64,000 nt of DNA from Microbacterium natoriense (GTDB taxonomy: Bacteria; Actinomycetota; Actinomycetes; Actinomycetales; Microbacteriaceae). This document shows, in pieces, positions 1 through 8,370 of this stretch. The translations under genes were made by a program, and so were the position numbers. The stretch covers positions 806,001 to 870,000 of the forward strand of contig NZ_JAUSXV010000001.1 of assembly GCF_030816295.1 (NCBI RefSeq), in the 5' to 3' direction. Positions within the stretch are counted from its first letter, which is position 1. The number at the start of each line of letters is the position of its first letter. Under the pieces are notes generated by a model. The model saw nothing but the letters and a program-made list of their open reading frames with translations, had not been told where the DNA came from and made no database searches.

Positions 1-6
1 GCCACG

Positions 7-807
7 ATGCCCGACGAGATGCCGCTCGCGCTGCTGCCGGTGAGCCAGTACTACGCGACGCAGATCTTCGCGCTTCTGCTGCTGGGCGGGGTGTTCGCCG
101 GGCTCGCTGTGCATATCGTCGGGAGTCGTCGTGCGCTCGCCGCCTGGCCAGCGGCGCTCGGTGTGATGCTGTTGCACGTGATCGCGATCGTGCAGAGTTT
201 CGCGGTCGTGGGCGCGGGGCTGCGCGACGGGAGCGATTCGACCGTGTACCTCGTCGGGCTTCTCGGCGGAGCTGTCGCCTCGGCGCTCTGCGCGCAGCTC
301 GGGTTCTTGATGACCTCGCGTCGCTCGGTCGGCGTCGCCGCGTTCGGCGTCGCGCTGGCCGCCGCGCCATTCGCCACGTGGGCCTCGACGTTGATTGTCG
401 CGTTCACCGGCGAGGTGTTCCCGCCCGCGTTCCTGCCCGAGTTCGTGCGCTGGCTGCCCGGCGTCGTCGTGGGTGCGGCGCTGATCTGGTGCGGGGTGCG
501 TCCGTTCTGGCGGCTCGTGGTGTGGGCGGTGTCGCTGCTGGCCCTGTGGATCATGCCGGCGCTGTTCACCGCGATCATGTACTCGCTCGGCAGCCGGGTG
601 ATGCTCGGCGACTTCCCCGAGATGCTCGCCGCCTCGGTGCAGCTGTTCCCGATGGTGCTCGCGGAGGTGTGGATGCCGGTGATCGCTGCCGCCGTGATCG
701 GCGTCGTGGGTACCGTGGTGCGGATGCTGGTGCAGAGGTCGCGTGCGGAGGCTCACGCGAGTCCGGCGGTAGCGGACGAGAGTGCTCGAGCTGGAGTGCC
801 GCACTGA
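7..807 (+). CDS. Multi-pass membrane protein of unknown function
   Basis: An open frame of 266 codons encodes a strongly hydrophobic protein with about six or seven predicted membrane segments (for example around residues 18-38, 45-70, 80-105, 110-135, 145-190 and 215-240) and a short polar tail. No family motif is recognised. The start is only seven bases from the window edge and the frame is open upstream, so the true start may lie outside the window. The next gene (DUF2568-like) follows on the same strand, so the two small membrane proteins may be co-transcribed. Function is unknown. Confidence 0.6.
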   Translation: MPDEMPLALLPVSQYYATQIFALLLLGGVFAGLAVHIVGSRRALAAWPAALGVMLLHVIAIVQSFAVVGAGLRDGSDSTVYLVGLLGGAVASALCAQLGFLMTSRRSVGVAAFGVALAAAPFATWASTLIVAFTGEVFPPAFLPEFVRWLPGVVVGAALIWCGVRPFWRLVVWAVSLLALWIMPALFTAIMYSLGSRVMLGDFPEMLAASVQLFPMVLAEVWMPVIAAAVIGVVGTVVRMLVQRSRAEAHASPAVADESARAGVPH

Positions 808-871
808 TTACGTGCCGACATCCGCTGCGGCAGCTCTCGGCCTGGAACCGGTCGTGCGCCATCATGGAGCT

Positions 872-1285
872 GTGGCCGAACCCTCTGAACCCGCCGACCC
901 GAAGCGCGTCCATGCGGAGTGGGAGGGCTACTCCTCGCCGCTCCGTGAGCTCGTCATGCTCAATGCCCTCGTGGCGTTCGTGCTCGAGCTCGCGATGCTC
1001 GTGTTCGTCGCGTGGTGGGCGCTGCTGCTCGACGTTCCGTGGTGGGCGCGGATTCTGATCGCGTTCGTGCTCGTCGGCGGACTCGCCGTGCTGTGGGGGA
1101 CGTTCGCCTCTCCGCGGGCGCGCGTCGCGCTGCCGGTGTTCGGGATCGTGGTGGTCAAGGTGATCGCCTTCGGCGCCGGAGCGCTCGCGCTGTGGGGAGT
1201 CGGCGGACCGGTGGCGGCTGGGGTGTTCGCCGTCGTGGCGGCGGTGAGTGTTGCGATCACGACGTTCGTGAGGGCGCGGGCGTAG
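872..1285 (+). CDS. YrdB-like DUF2568 family membrane protein
   Basis: The 137-residue product has four hydrophobic segments and the pattern WWALLLDVPWWARI followed by LAVLWGTFASPRARVALP, which is characteristic of the small YrdB/DUF2568 membrane family; the family has no known function. The frame is open back to 782, overlapping the upstream gene, but GTG 872 gives a normal N-terminus (AEPSEPADPKR) and avoids that overlap. ATG 956 is a shorter alternative. No strong ribosome binding site decides between them. It ends facing the SDR gene at 1442. Confidence 0.6.
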   Translation: MAEPSEPADPKRVHAEWEGYSSPLRELVMLNALVAFVLELAMLVFVAWWALLLDVPWWARILIAFVLVGGLAVLWGTFASPRARVALPVFGIVVVKVIAFGAGALALWGVGGPVAAGVFAVVAAVSVAITTFVRARA

Positions 1286-1354
1286 CAGCCGCCGCCGCGG
1301 CGCGGCCGTGGTCACGCTTGTGGTGGCCTCGGCATCCACCAATCCGCCTGAAGT

Positions 1355-1378
1355 GTGACCGACCTGTGGGGCGGTCAC
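1355..1378. terminator. Inverted repeat between convergent genes
   Basis: GTGACCG at 1355-1361 is matched by CGGTCAC at 1372-1378 with a 10-base spacer. It lies in the gap between the convergent genes ending at 1285 and 1442. A terminator role is inferred from position only; there is no clear T-run. Confidence 0.35.
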
Positions 1379-1441
1379 GGCAGTGGCGACCTGCGCAGGC
1401 GGCATCCCGCCAGACGCGTGACCGAACCGAGCGTGAGGTGT

Positions 1442-2437
1442 TTACTGCACCGACCATCCCCCGTCGGACGCCAGCACGACCCCGTTGATGTTCACCGCGT
1501 CGTCGGAGAGCAGGAAGGTGATGGACGCGGCCAGGTGCTCGGCGGTTGCGACGGTGGGGATCGCCTGCTGGAACGGCGCGAGGCGAGCGGAGCCGTACTC
1601 CGACATGTTCGGCGGCATCGGGATGCCGGTGGCGACGCCGCCGGGGGCAACCGAGTTCACGCGGATGCCCTTCGGTCCGTACATGAACGCCGCCGACTTC
1701 GTGACTCCGATGATGCCGTGCTTGCTGGCCGTGTAGGCGTTGCCCGAGGAGTTTCCACGCAGGCCGGCCTCGCTCGAGACGTTGAGGATCGAGCCGCTGC
1801 CCGCCGCCTCCATGATCGGCAGCACCGCGCGCATGAGCTTGAACGGAGCGGTGAGATTGATCGCGATGACGCGGTCCCAGACGGCATCCGTCGTCTCGCC
1901 GGCGGGCGAGAAGTCGTCGTTGATTCCGGCGACGTTCGCGAGGGCATCGATGCGGTCTCCCGCGGCGGCGATGACCGCGTCGATCGCGCTCTGCTGGGTG
2001 AGGTCGCCGGCGACGGTGACGACGTCGGGGAACTCGGCCTTCAGCGCATCGAGCTTCTCGGCGGAGATGTCGGCGGCGATCACCCGTCCGCCTTCGCGAG
2101 CGATGCGGGATGCCGTGGCCCTGCCGATTCCGGATGCAGCGCCCGTGACGATCACGGTCTTGCCGGCGAAGCGTCCGGTGGTGGGCCTCTCGGTCCAGCC
2201 CGCAGTGTCGGTGTCTTCCGGGATGACGCCGCCGTTGGCCGCGCGGACGAGGTCGTCGACGACCGACTGCGGCAGTGCGCCCTGGCTCATCGCGACGAGC
2301 TGCTGCAGGGGGAGGCCGAGCACGGGGGTGAGGAGTTCGGGGTCGGCACCGGTCTGCTCGAAGAGTCGGCGGACGAGCGGTCCGCCGACCTCGTCGTTCA
2401 GCCAGTCGCCGATGGTGGAGTGTGCGGTTAGGGTCAT
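1442..2437 (-). CDS. SDR family oxidoreductase with N-terminal helical extension
   Basis: The 331-residue protein is a classical short-chain dehydrogenase from about residue 90 onward: cofactor motif TGAASGIG near residues 98-105, the NVAG-type segment, catalytic Ser in NVSSEAG, and YTASKHG with the Tyr/Lys pair. It is about 80-90 residues longer than usual at the N-terminus. That extension (TIGDWLNDE..., PELLTPVLGLPLQQL, SQGALP) resembles the small helical domain seen at the ends of some glycoside hydrolases and related enzymes. The substrate is unknown. It is divergent from the TetR gene at 2508, which probably represses it. Confidence 0.85.
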   Translation of the reverse strand: MTLTAHSTIGDWLNDEVGGPLVRRLFEQTGADPELLTPVLGLPLQQLVAMSQGALPQSVVDDLVRAANGGVIPEDTDTAGWTERPTTGRFAGKTVIVTGAASGIGRATASRIAREGGRVIAADISAEKLDALKAEFPDVVTVAGDLTQQSAIDAVIAAAGDRIDALANVAGINDDFSPAGETTDAVWDRVIAINLTAPFKLMRAVLPIMEAAGSGSILNVSSEAGLRGNSSGNAYTASKHGIIGVTKSAAFMYGPKGIRVNSVAPGGVATGIPMPPNMSEYGSARLAPFQQAIPTVATAEHLAASITFLLSDDAVNINGVVLASDGGWSVQ

Positions 2438-2507
2438 GCTCGTTCTCCCTGATTCGAGTTTCGCAACGGTGCGTCTACTTATTTCTGATCGTACTCCTGA
2501 GTAGCCT

Positions 2508-3071
2508 GTGAGCGTGCCCAGACCTCGAAGTGAATCCGCCCGGCAGGCCGTGCTGGAGGCGATGCGGGGGGCTCTGTCTTCGTCGGGTTACGAGGCCGTG
2601 ACGATCGAGGGGCTCGCCGAGGCCGCCGGAGTGTCGAAGCAGACGATCTACCGGTGGTGGCCGTCGAAGGCGGCGATCCTGGGGGAGGCGCTGCTGGAGG
2701 GGGAGCTTCCCGAGGTGGAGCTGCCGATGACCGATGACCTGGCGGCGGATTTGAAAGCGATGTTCGCGGTGCAAGGGCAGGATGCGGAGACGATCGCGCT
2801 CGCCCGCGCCCTCATCGCGGTGACGGCGACCGATCCGGAACTCGGCGCGCGGCTGAACGAGCGACTCGCGGCGCCGATCCGCGAGTGGACGGCGGAGAGG
2901 CTCGCTCTCGGAGTTTCGGCCGGTGAAGTGCGAGCGGACGTCGATGCGGCGGTTGTGGCGGACCAGCTGATTGCGCTGGGGTCGTATTTGGCGCTGCTCG
3001 GGGTGCCGTTGGGGCGGGAGAATTCGGACGCTCTCAGCGAGCTGGTGCTGCGGGGAATCGCCGCGCGCTAG
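2508..3071 (+). CDS. TetR/AcrR family transcriptional regulator
   Basis: The 187-residue protein has an N-terminal TetR helix-turn-helix (about residues 12-58, with TIEGLAEAAGVSKQTIYRWW) and a helical ligand-binding domain. The GTG at 2508 fits the family length; the upstream region is shared with the divergent SDR gene, 70 bases away. The likely role is repression of that oxidoreductase and of itself. No convincing palindromic operator was identified in the 70-base gap, only CTACT/AGTAG arms about 20 bases apart. The ligand is unknown. Confidence 0.88.
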   Translation: MSVPRPRSESARQAVLEAMRGALSSSGYEAVTIEGLAEAAGVSKQTIYRWWPSKAAILGEALLEGELPEVELPMTDDLAADLKAMFAVQGQDAETIALARALIAVTATDPELGARLNERLAAPIREWTAERLALGVSAGEVRADVDAAVVADQLIALGSYLALLGVPLGRENSDALSELVLRGIAAR

Positions 3072-3234
3072 ACATCAACACAGGCTGAGATAGTTGGATA
3101 TTGGCCGACGCGGCAGTCCCAGCGTTTCGAGGTCAGCGCTTCTCCCTGGTGAGAGTCGCGGTCAATGCCAGACAATCGCGAGCGTTGCGGTAGAGATATA
3201 TCAATACTTTCAATGATTGACCCATGGAGGGCTC

Positions 3235-4542
3235 GTGAGTCTCGTAGAGATTTGGGATTCAGTCTGGATCGCGGCACTAGCCTCTGCCATGCTCTACGGC
3301 ACCTATCGAGCAGTCGAATGGCGATGGCCGGAGCGGTACATCGGGATGACCCAGACCTTCGGGCTCTCGGCCCAGCAGACTTCGCTTCGCTTCTTCGCGT
3401 ATAGGTGTGTGCCAACTTACCTGTTCGCTGCCACCTGTTTCGTGACTGTGGAACGCCTCGGAGGAAACGCCTGGATCTCGGCGGGGGTGATGTGGACGTG
3501 CAGCGTTGCCGCGACGCACGGTCGGGTAGTGGTCGAAGGGCTAGTCCGAAAGTGGGGCGAGGCCAACTATGCCCTGTTCCATTTGGCCATGCTCGTGCTC
3601 CTGGGCGGCGTCGTGGTCGCGGCCCGGTTGACCACGCGAACCTGGGCCGTGCTGGTGCCGTCTCCTGGCGAATTGCTCGCGGCCCTTTGGTCGGGTCTCT
3701 TAGTTGCAGGTATCGGCGGATTCGCAGTATTCGTGCTGCGGCCTCGAAAGAACAGTTCCCCATCGTACGGTGCCGCCTATTTCGTGGAACGAGCATCACG
3801 CGATGTCGGGATTGAAGCTCTCGACTGGCTTTTCGCTGAGAGTCTCCGTGTGGGAGCCAACCCGATTCTTCTAAAGGCCATTCTTGTGGTCGAGGCGCTT
3901 CAACGGCCGAGATGGGCGCGGTCCGTGGAACGAGCATTCGTCTACCTCCGGCTGGCTCGCACTTCAGGCGTCATGCAAATGTCATCGACCAGACCGCTCA
4001 CAGATCGCGAATCGATATCGGAAGCAGCAACCCAGTATGCCGGGACTTGGGCCCTGCGTTTCCAGGCCCTCGACGGTCTGCCTACCTGGACCCTTGATTC
4101 AGGAGACGCATGGGAGCACGTGACGGCGCATAATGGCGACGTTGCGTTCGCGGAGAGTGTTCGGGACATCGCGAACCACCTACTCGAGACTGTGTCGGGG
4201 CGGTGGACCCGTCGCTCCGAGAATGCACCCATCTTGCTCGAGCTGCGCCGCTTTCCCGCCCGGTTTGCATTCCGAGGGGTCGCGCGTGCGGATGAACTCA
4301 CTCTGCTCGAGTTGAATGGTGCGGCTCACTACCAGACCATCTCGCCGCCGGCTGACCGAACTCCAGGAAGTTGGTGGGCATGGGAATGCGAGATATCCCC
4401 CTCCGCTCGAACGGTAGCGGTCATCGACAAGGACAAGCAGGCGGCCACTGTTGCTAGCCTGGCTGACGGGCAGATAGCGGACGTGCAGGCGACAGACGCA
4501 AGTGATATTCAGTTCCTAATCAACGCTGACTCTTCCAAATGA
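3235..4542 (+). CDS. Membrane protein with a lysozyme-like soluble domain (island gene)
   Basis: GTG 3235 is chosen because GGAGG lies at 3226-3230, giving 435 residues. The first about 170 residues hold about five hydrophobic segments; the remainder is soluble. Residues about 210-260 carry LLKAILVVEALQRP followed by an aromatic/basic stretch and TSGVMQM, then RPLTDRESI. An acidic residue followed at this distance by a G-x-M-Q motif is the arrangement of soluble lytic transglycosylase/lysozyme folds, so a peptidoglycan-acting domain is possible but unproven. Base composition is lower in GC than the flanks, and the gene overlaps the convergent helicase gene by 23 bases. No family name is recognised. 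Confidence 0.75.
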   Translation: MSLVEIWDSVWIAALASAMLYGTYRAVEWRWPERYIGMTQTFGLSAQQTSLRFFAYRCVPTYLFAATCFVTVERLGGNAWISAGVMWTCSVAATHGRVVVEGLVRKWGEANYALFHLAMLVLLGGVVVAARLTTRTWAVLVPSPGELLAALWSGLLVAGIGGFAVFVLRPRKNSSPSYGAAYFVERASRDVGIEALDWLFAESLRVGANPILLKAILVVEALQRPRWARSVERAFVYLRLARTSGVMQMSSTRPLTDRESISEAATQYAGTWALRFQALDGLPTWTLDSGDAWEHVTAHNGDVAFAESVRDIANHLLETVSGRWTRRSENAPILLELRRFPARFAFRGVARADELTLLELNGAAHYQTISPPADRTPGSWWAWECEISPSARTVAVIDKDKQAATVASLADGQIADVQATDASDIQFLINADSSK

Positions 4543-6238
4543 TTTGCCGCAGCCGCTCCCGCAGCCCCGGATCGCACACGTACACATACGTCCCAAGCAT
4601 CCCGCGGGTGAGCAAGACGCCGTAGATGTTGCGGATGAAGGTGAGGAGCTCGGCATCCGAGAACGCGCCCTTCAGGTGCCCGGTATTCTCCTTACCCTTC
4701 GTGTCGCGGTAGTTCTCGCGGTCGGCGATGATGGCACCGGATGCCGGGTCGACGCGGAGGTCGGGACCGATGATCACGTCGGCGTAGTTGAGGTCGTACC
4801 CCTGCACCGTGTGGATGGAGCCGATCTCGTCGACGGACCCCCGGGAGTTGATCCAGTCCTTCTGCGCCTTGTTCCACTGCATCCGCTCGCGATCGATCTC
4901 GATGTCGTAGGCATCCGGGTTCTTGCGCGAAACCCACTCCCACGCATAGCCGGCGACGAGTCGTGACAGGCCGGCCTCGGCATCCCTCTGCCGGATCGCG
5001 GCCCGCATCTGGCCGAGGTCGGCGAAGAGGCGCAGGTCGTAGTCGCCGAGATCGGGGAGCTCGACGGGCTCGCCGCGAAGTAGCGCCCGGATGAACTCGA
5101 CGTAGCCGGCGCCCGCCTTCACGCGCATCTGCGTGGTGAGCGGGTAGTGACGATGCTCGTTCTTCGCGGCATCGATCGCGGACATGAGGACGGCCGGTGA
5201 GAGGTCATGCGGACGCACGCTCTGCTCGCCGTCCACGAGCAGCAGGCGGTGCCGGCGAGCGACGATCCAATCGAGCTGGGTGAGGGCCGGGTAGTCTGCG
5301 CCGAACAGCTTCTCGTTGATCGTGATGAACTTGCCGTTTTGCACGCCGGACGCCTGGTTCGCGCGCTGCCCGAGCCGGTGAGTCTCGTCAACGAGCACGA
5401 GGTCGAACACGTCTTCCGACTCGCCCACTCGGAACGGCGACAGCACCATCGACGGCTCCAGCCGCGGTGTCTTGCGGAAGACCTTCTTGACCGACTCGCG
5501 CAGCGATTGCTGGGGGATGACGAGCGCCATGCGCAGGTCTTTCAGCAGCTCGCGGTTCTCGGGGACGAAGAACTCCGCGAACATCGAGTCGGGCTCGACC
5601 TCGTCGTGCTCCCCGTGTGCACGGATGTCGGCGAGCAGCTTCATGAGATAGATCGCGATGATCGTCTTGCCGGTGCCTGGGTGACCCTGCACGACGAGCG
5701 TGGACCGCTTCGAGTCGTCTCGCAGCTCGGTGAGCAGGCCCTCGACGATGTCCTCGACTGCGATGGCCTGGTCTTCGGTCAGGGCTTTGAACGGTGACAG
5801 CTTGAAGAGGTCGGTGTTCTCGATCTGCGGGATGCTGCGGGTGAAGAGCCCGGCCGACCGCAGCTCCTCAAAGATGTCGCGGAACGACTCGCGATAGGCG
5901 TCGCGGTCGTAGTACTGCGCATTGGTGAGTCCGTCGTTGCCGTTCAGGATCTCGTATTGCCCGTCCCCATGGAACCAGCGGATCAGATGCGCCTCGAGAT
6001 CCAGGCAGACCGACTTGTTGTACGTGTCGTCGACGACCACGCGGATGCTGTCGAGTGCGCGCTTCTGCGGATTCCTGAGATGCTGACGGATGCGCTTCTG
6101 CGCGCTGGTGGTCTCGCCGACGTACACCTTCTTCGGCCGTCGGTCGCCATCGATCATGTAGACGACGGGCCAGTTCGCGAGGTGCTCGTCGCCACGATCT
6201 ATCGCCTTCTCCTGGAATCGGAAGTGGCGGATGCTCAC
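4520..6238 (-). CDS. GIY-YIG nuclease fused to DUF2075 (Schlafen-like) helicase/ATPase
   Basis: This 572-residue protein starts with a GIY-YIG-like module (VVYMIDGD..., KVYVGETTSAQKRIRQHL, residues about 24-55, with a later acidic residue in DLEAHLIRW) and continues as a DUF2075 superfamily-1-type ATPase. The Walker A is GHPGTGKT near residue 184 and the Walker B is LVLVDETH near residue 283. Later helicase-type motifs include LLLVDGEQ, TTQMRV and SIHTVQGYDLNYADV. Such proteins act on nucleic acids; several DUF2075 proteins occur in defence islands. It overlaps the MazG-like gene by four bases and is translated after it, which suggests a coupled two-gene operon. Confidence 0.88.
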   Translation of the reverse strand: MSIRHFRFQEKAIDRGDEHLANWPVVYMIDGDRRPKKVYVGETTSAQKRIRQHLRNPQKRALDSIRVVVDDTYNKSVCLDLEAHLIRWFHGDGQYEILNGNDGLTNAQYYDRDAYRESFRDIFEELRSAGLFTRSIPQIENTDLFKLSPFKALTEDQAIAVEDIVEGLLTELRDDSKRSTLVVQGHPGTGKTIIAIYLMKLLADIRAHGEHDEVEPDSMFAEFFVPENRELLKDLRMALVIPQQSLRESVKKVFRKTPRLEPSMVLSPFRVGESEDVFDLVLVDETHRLGQRANQASGVQNGKFITINEKLFGADYPALTQLDWIVARRHRLLLVDGEQSVRPHDLSPAVLMSAIDAAKNEHRHYPLTTQMRVKAGAGYVEFIRALLRGEPVELPDLGDYDLRLFADLGQMRAAIRQRDAEAGLSRLVAGYAWEWVSRKNPDAYDIEIDRERMQWNKAQKDWINSRGSVDEIGSIHTVQGYDLNYADVIIGPDLRVDPASGAIIADRENYRDTKGKENTGHLKGAFSDAELLTFIRNIYGVLLTRGMLGTYVYVCDPGLRERLRQIIWKSQR

Positions 6239-6555
6239 TGCTCGGCCCGCTTGTGGATGCGGCCCTGGTTCAGCTCGACCGGATACTTCTGCTCCGTCTT
6301 CGCCAGCTTGCTCATGACGATCTCGTCGAGGTCGACGCCGAGCCGGTTCGCGAGATGGATGCAGTACGTAACGACGTCGGCGAGCTCATCTCTGACGTCC
6401 TGCGGGTCGGCGTCAGGTCCCCACTGATAGCACTCGAGGAGTTCGGACGCTTCGATCGCGATGCTCTTCGCCAGGTTCTCCGGGGTTTGGAGCTGGCCCC
6501 AGTCGCGGGCGGCGACGAAGGCGCGGAGGGCGGCGACGGTCTGCTCAGACAGCAT
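6235..6555 (-). CDS. MazG-like nucleotide pyrophosphohydrolase
   Basis: The 106-residue protein matches the compact all-alpha MazG/RS21-C6 (dCTP pyrophosphatase-like) family. It has the EASELLECYQW segment (EExxE-type metal site) near residues 35-45 and DELADVVTYCIHLANRLGVDL near 55-75, with the ExxD pair. It probably hydrolyses non-canonical or pyrimidine nucleoside triphosphates. Its stop overlaps the start of the downstream GIY-YIG/DUF2075 gene by four bases (ATGA), so the two are translationally coupled. The link of a nucleotide hydrolase with a nuclease-helicase suggests joint action in phage defence, which is inference. Confidence 0.88.
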   Translation of the reverse strand: MLSEQTVAALRAFVAARDWGQLQTPENLAKSIAIEASELLECYQWGPDADPQDVRDELADVVTYCIHLANRLGVDLDEIVMSKLAKTEQKYPVELNQGRIHKRAEQ

Positions 6556-6581
6556 GAAGGTGACGGTACTACGTTGGCGCT

Positions 6582-7058
6582 ATGCATGGAGGGGTTGAAC
6601 CGTCGGCGTCTGCAACGGGTCTTGTCGCTCCGACGCCGGGTCGCCGTCGCAACATGCAGGCAAATCGACGGCGAGACACGAAGCCCGAACGGGCTATCCG
6701 ATCGCTACTGCATGCGGAAGGATTCCGGTACCGGTGCGATCTTCGCATCGATCTGGCGGCCGGCCGAGTTCGTCCCGACATCGTGTTCACTCGTCGGCGC
6801 ATAGCCGTTTTCGTCGACGGGTGCTTCTGGCACTGCTGTCCAGTTCACGGAGCCCCTCCGCGAGTCAACACGTCCTACTGGGCCCCCAAACTCCAACGCA
6901 ACGTCGAACGCGACGCGCGCAACACACGGATGCTTGAGACTGAAGGTTGGACCGTAATCAGAATCTGGGAGCATGAGGATCCGCAAGTCGCGGCGTTTCG
7001 CATTGGGGCAGCGGTGTCGCGGTGCGAAGCGGGCAGAGCCGGTAATGCATCATCCTGA
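6582..7058 (+). CDS. vsr: Very short patch repair endonuclease (Vsr)
   Basis: The 158-residue protein has the Vsr landmarks: RRRDTKPERAIRSLLHAEGFRYR near residues 28-50, PDIVFTRRRIAVFVDGCFWHCCPVH with the catalytic Asp and zinc-site residues, then WAPKLQRNVERDARN and GWTVIRIWEHE. Vsr nicks at T:G mismatches created by deamination of 5-methylcytosine and normally accompanies a C5 methyltransferase, which follows here. ATG 6582 gives the usual short lead-in before the conserved region; an internal ATG at 6654 is less likely. It is divergent from the MazG-like gene. Confidence 0.92.
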   Translation: MHGGVEPSASATGLVAPTPGRRRNMQANRRRDTKPERAIRSLLHAEGFRYRCDLRIDLAAGRVRPDIVFTRRRIAVFVDGCFWHCCPVHGAPPRVNTSYWAPKLQRNVERDARNTRMLETEGWTVIRIWEHEDPQVAAFRIGAAVSRCEAGRAGNASS

Positions 7059-8364
7059 TGTCCGTGCGCCGACGTACGATAACAAAGTGCCTAAGACCCC
7101 AAGTTCCGGAGACCAGATTCTCAGCCTCGTAGAGGCATGCGCCGGCGCTGGCGGGCAGTCGCTCGGCCTTCATAAGGCGGGCTTCAAGCACTCGATAGCG
7201 ATCGAGATCGACGAGACGGCGGCCGATACGCTTCGGTCAAACCTAGAGGTAGACGTTGCTGTTGGCGACGTGGCCGACGCGGCCGTATGGGACCCGAGGC
7301 TCTATGAGGGCGTCGACCTTTTTGCGGGCGGCGTGCCGTGCCCGCCGTTCTCAGCGGCCGGCAAGCAACTCGGAACCTCTGACGAACGTGACCTATTCGC
7401 GTGGGCGATCGAACAGGTAGCTGTCATCCGTCCCGGTGCGGTGATGCTGGAGAACGTCCGCGGGCTGTCGGCGCCCCGGTTCGCGGCCTATCGTCAGCGC
7501 ATCCTCGACCGCCTGGACGAACTTGGTTATGTAGGGGAGTGGAAGTTGCTTCACGCAGCTGACTTCGGGGTCCCGCAGCTTCGCCCCCGGTTCGTGCTGG
7601 TCGCCATGCCTGCTGACGAGATGCGCTACTTCCATTGGCCTGAACCGAAGTCTGGTCCGAGGGTGACGGTCGGCGAGGCCCTACACGATCTGATGGCTGC
7701 AGACGGCTGGGAGTATGCCGACGCTTGGAGTGAAATGGCGGCCGACATCGGCCCCACGCTCGTGGGGGGAAGCAAGAAGCATGGTGGCGCTGACCTCGGT
7801 CCGACTCGTGCCAAAGCGGGATGGGCGAAGCTGCACATCGATGGACGCGGCATCGCCGACTCGGCGCCGAATCGGACCTCTCCATCCTTCAGGACTGTGC
7901 CGCCGCGCCTCACGATCGAGATGGCCGCCCGAATTCAGGGCTGGCAAGCGGAGGATGCTTACGAGTTCTCTGGGCGGAAGACCTCTCAATACCGTCAGAT
8001 TGGGAATGCTTTCCCGCCTCCAGTCGCGAGAGTAGTCGGAGAAAGAATCCGAGATGCTCTCAAGCATCAGAGCAGTGTCCGATCTGAACTCCCAGGCGCT
8101 ATGGACCTTCACGACCCCGTGTATCGCGCTCTCGCGCGCAGCGACAAGCCGTTGAGTTTGGACGAGCTAGTCCAGGCGTATACGGAAGGCAGCGCCTCGG
8201 CAGTAGAACAGCGGCTTGCCGCTATCCGTCGGGACTTCGAGCTTCACATGCTCGAGGATGGCGGGGTTACGCTGTACAGGCTTGGTCAGTTCAAGGGTTT
8301 CACTGGCCAGGAAGACCACTGGCGTCACGAACTCGTTTCCCGGTTTAAGAACAGAGTGAGCTGA
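7045..8364 (+). CDS. dcm: DNA cytosine-5 methyltransferase of a NaeI-like R-M system
   Basis: All main C5-methyltransferase motifs are visible: I (EACAGAGGQSLGL), IV with the catalytic Cys (GGVPCPPFS; Pro replaces the usual Gln), VI (MLENVRGL), VIII (QLRPRFVLVA) and X (YRQIGNAFPPPVA). About 90 residues follow motif X, including DKPLSLDELVQAYTEG, and look like an accessory helical or winged-helix tail. The start is uncertain: ATG 7045 overlaps vsr by 14 bases, GTG 7087 gives a shorter tail, and neither has a clear Shine-Dalgarno sequence. It protects host DNA from the adjacent endonuclease; the recognition site is inferred to be GCCGGC-like. Confidence 0.92.
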   Translation: MHHPDVRAPTYDNKVPKTPSSGDQILSLVEACAGAGGQSLGLHKAGFKHSIAIEIDETAADTLRSNLEVDVAVGDVADAAVWDPRLYEGVDLFAGGVPCPPFSAAGKQLGTSDERDLFAWAIEQVAVIRPGAVMLENVRGLSAPRFAAYRQRILDRLDELGYVGEWKLLHAADFGVPQLRPRFVLVAMPADEMRYFHWPEPKSGPRVTVGEALHDLMAADGWEYADAWSEMAADIGPTLVGGSKKHGGADLGPTRAKAGWAKLHIDGRGIADSAPNRTSPSFRTVPPRLTIEMAARIQGWQAEDAYEFSGRKTSQYRQIGNAFPPPVARVVGERIRDALKHQSSVRSELPGAMDLHDPVYRALARSDKPLSLDELVQAYTEGSASAVEQRLAAIRRDFELHMLEDGGVTLYRLGQFKGFTGQEDHWRHELVSRFKNRVS

Positions 8365-8370
8365 TTCGGC

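Noticed and set aside
2438..2507. TetR operator between the SDR and TetR genes
   Set aside because: Only weak CTACT/AGTAG arms about 20 bases apart; not listed as a site.
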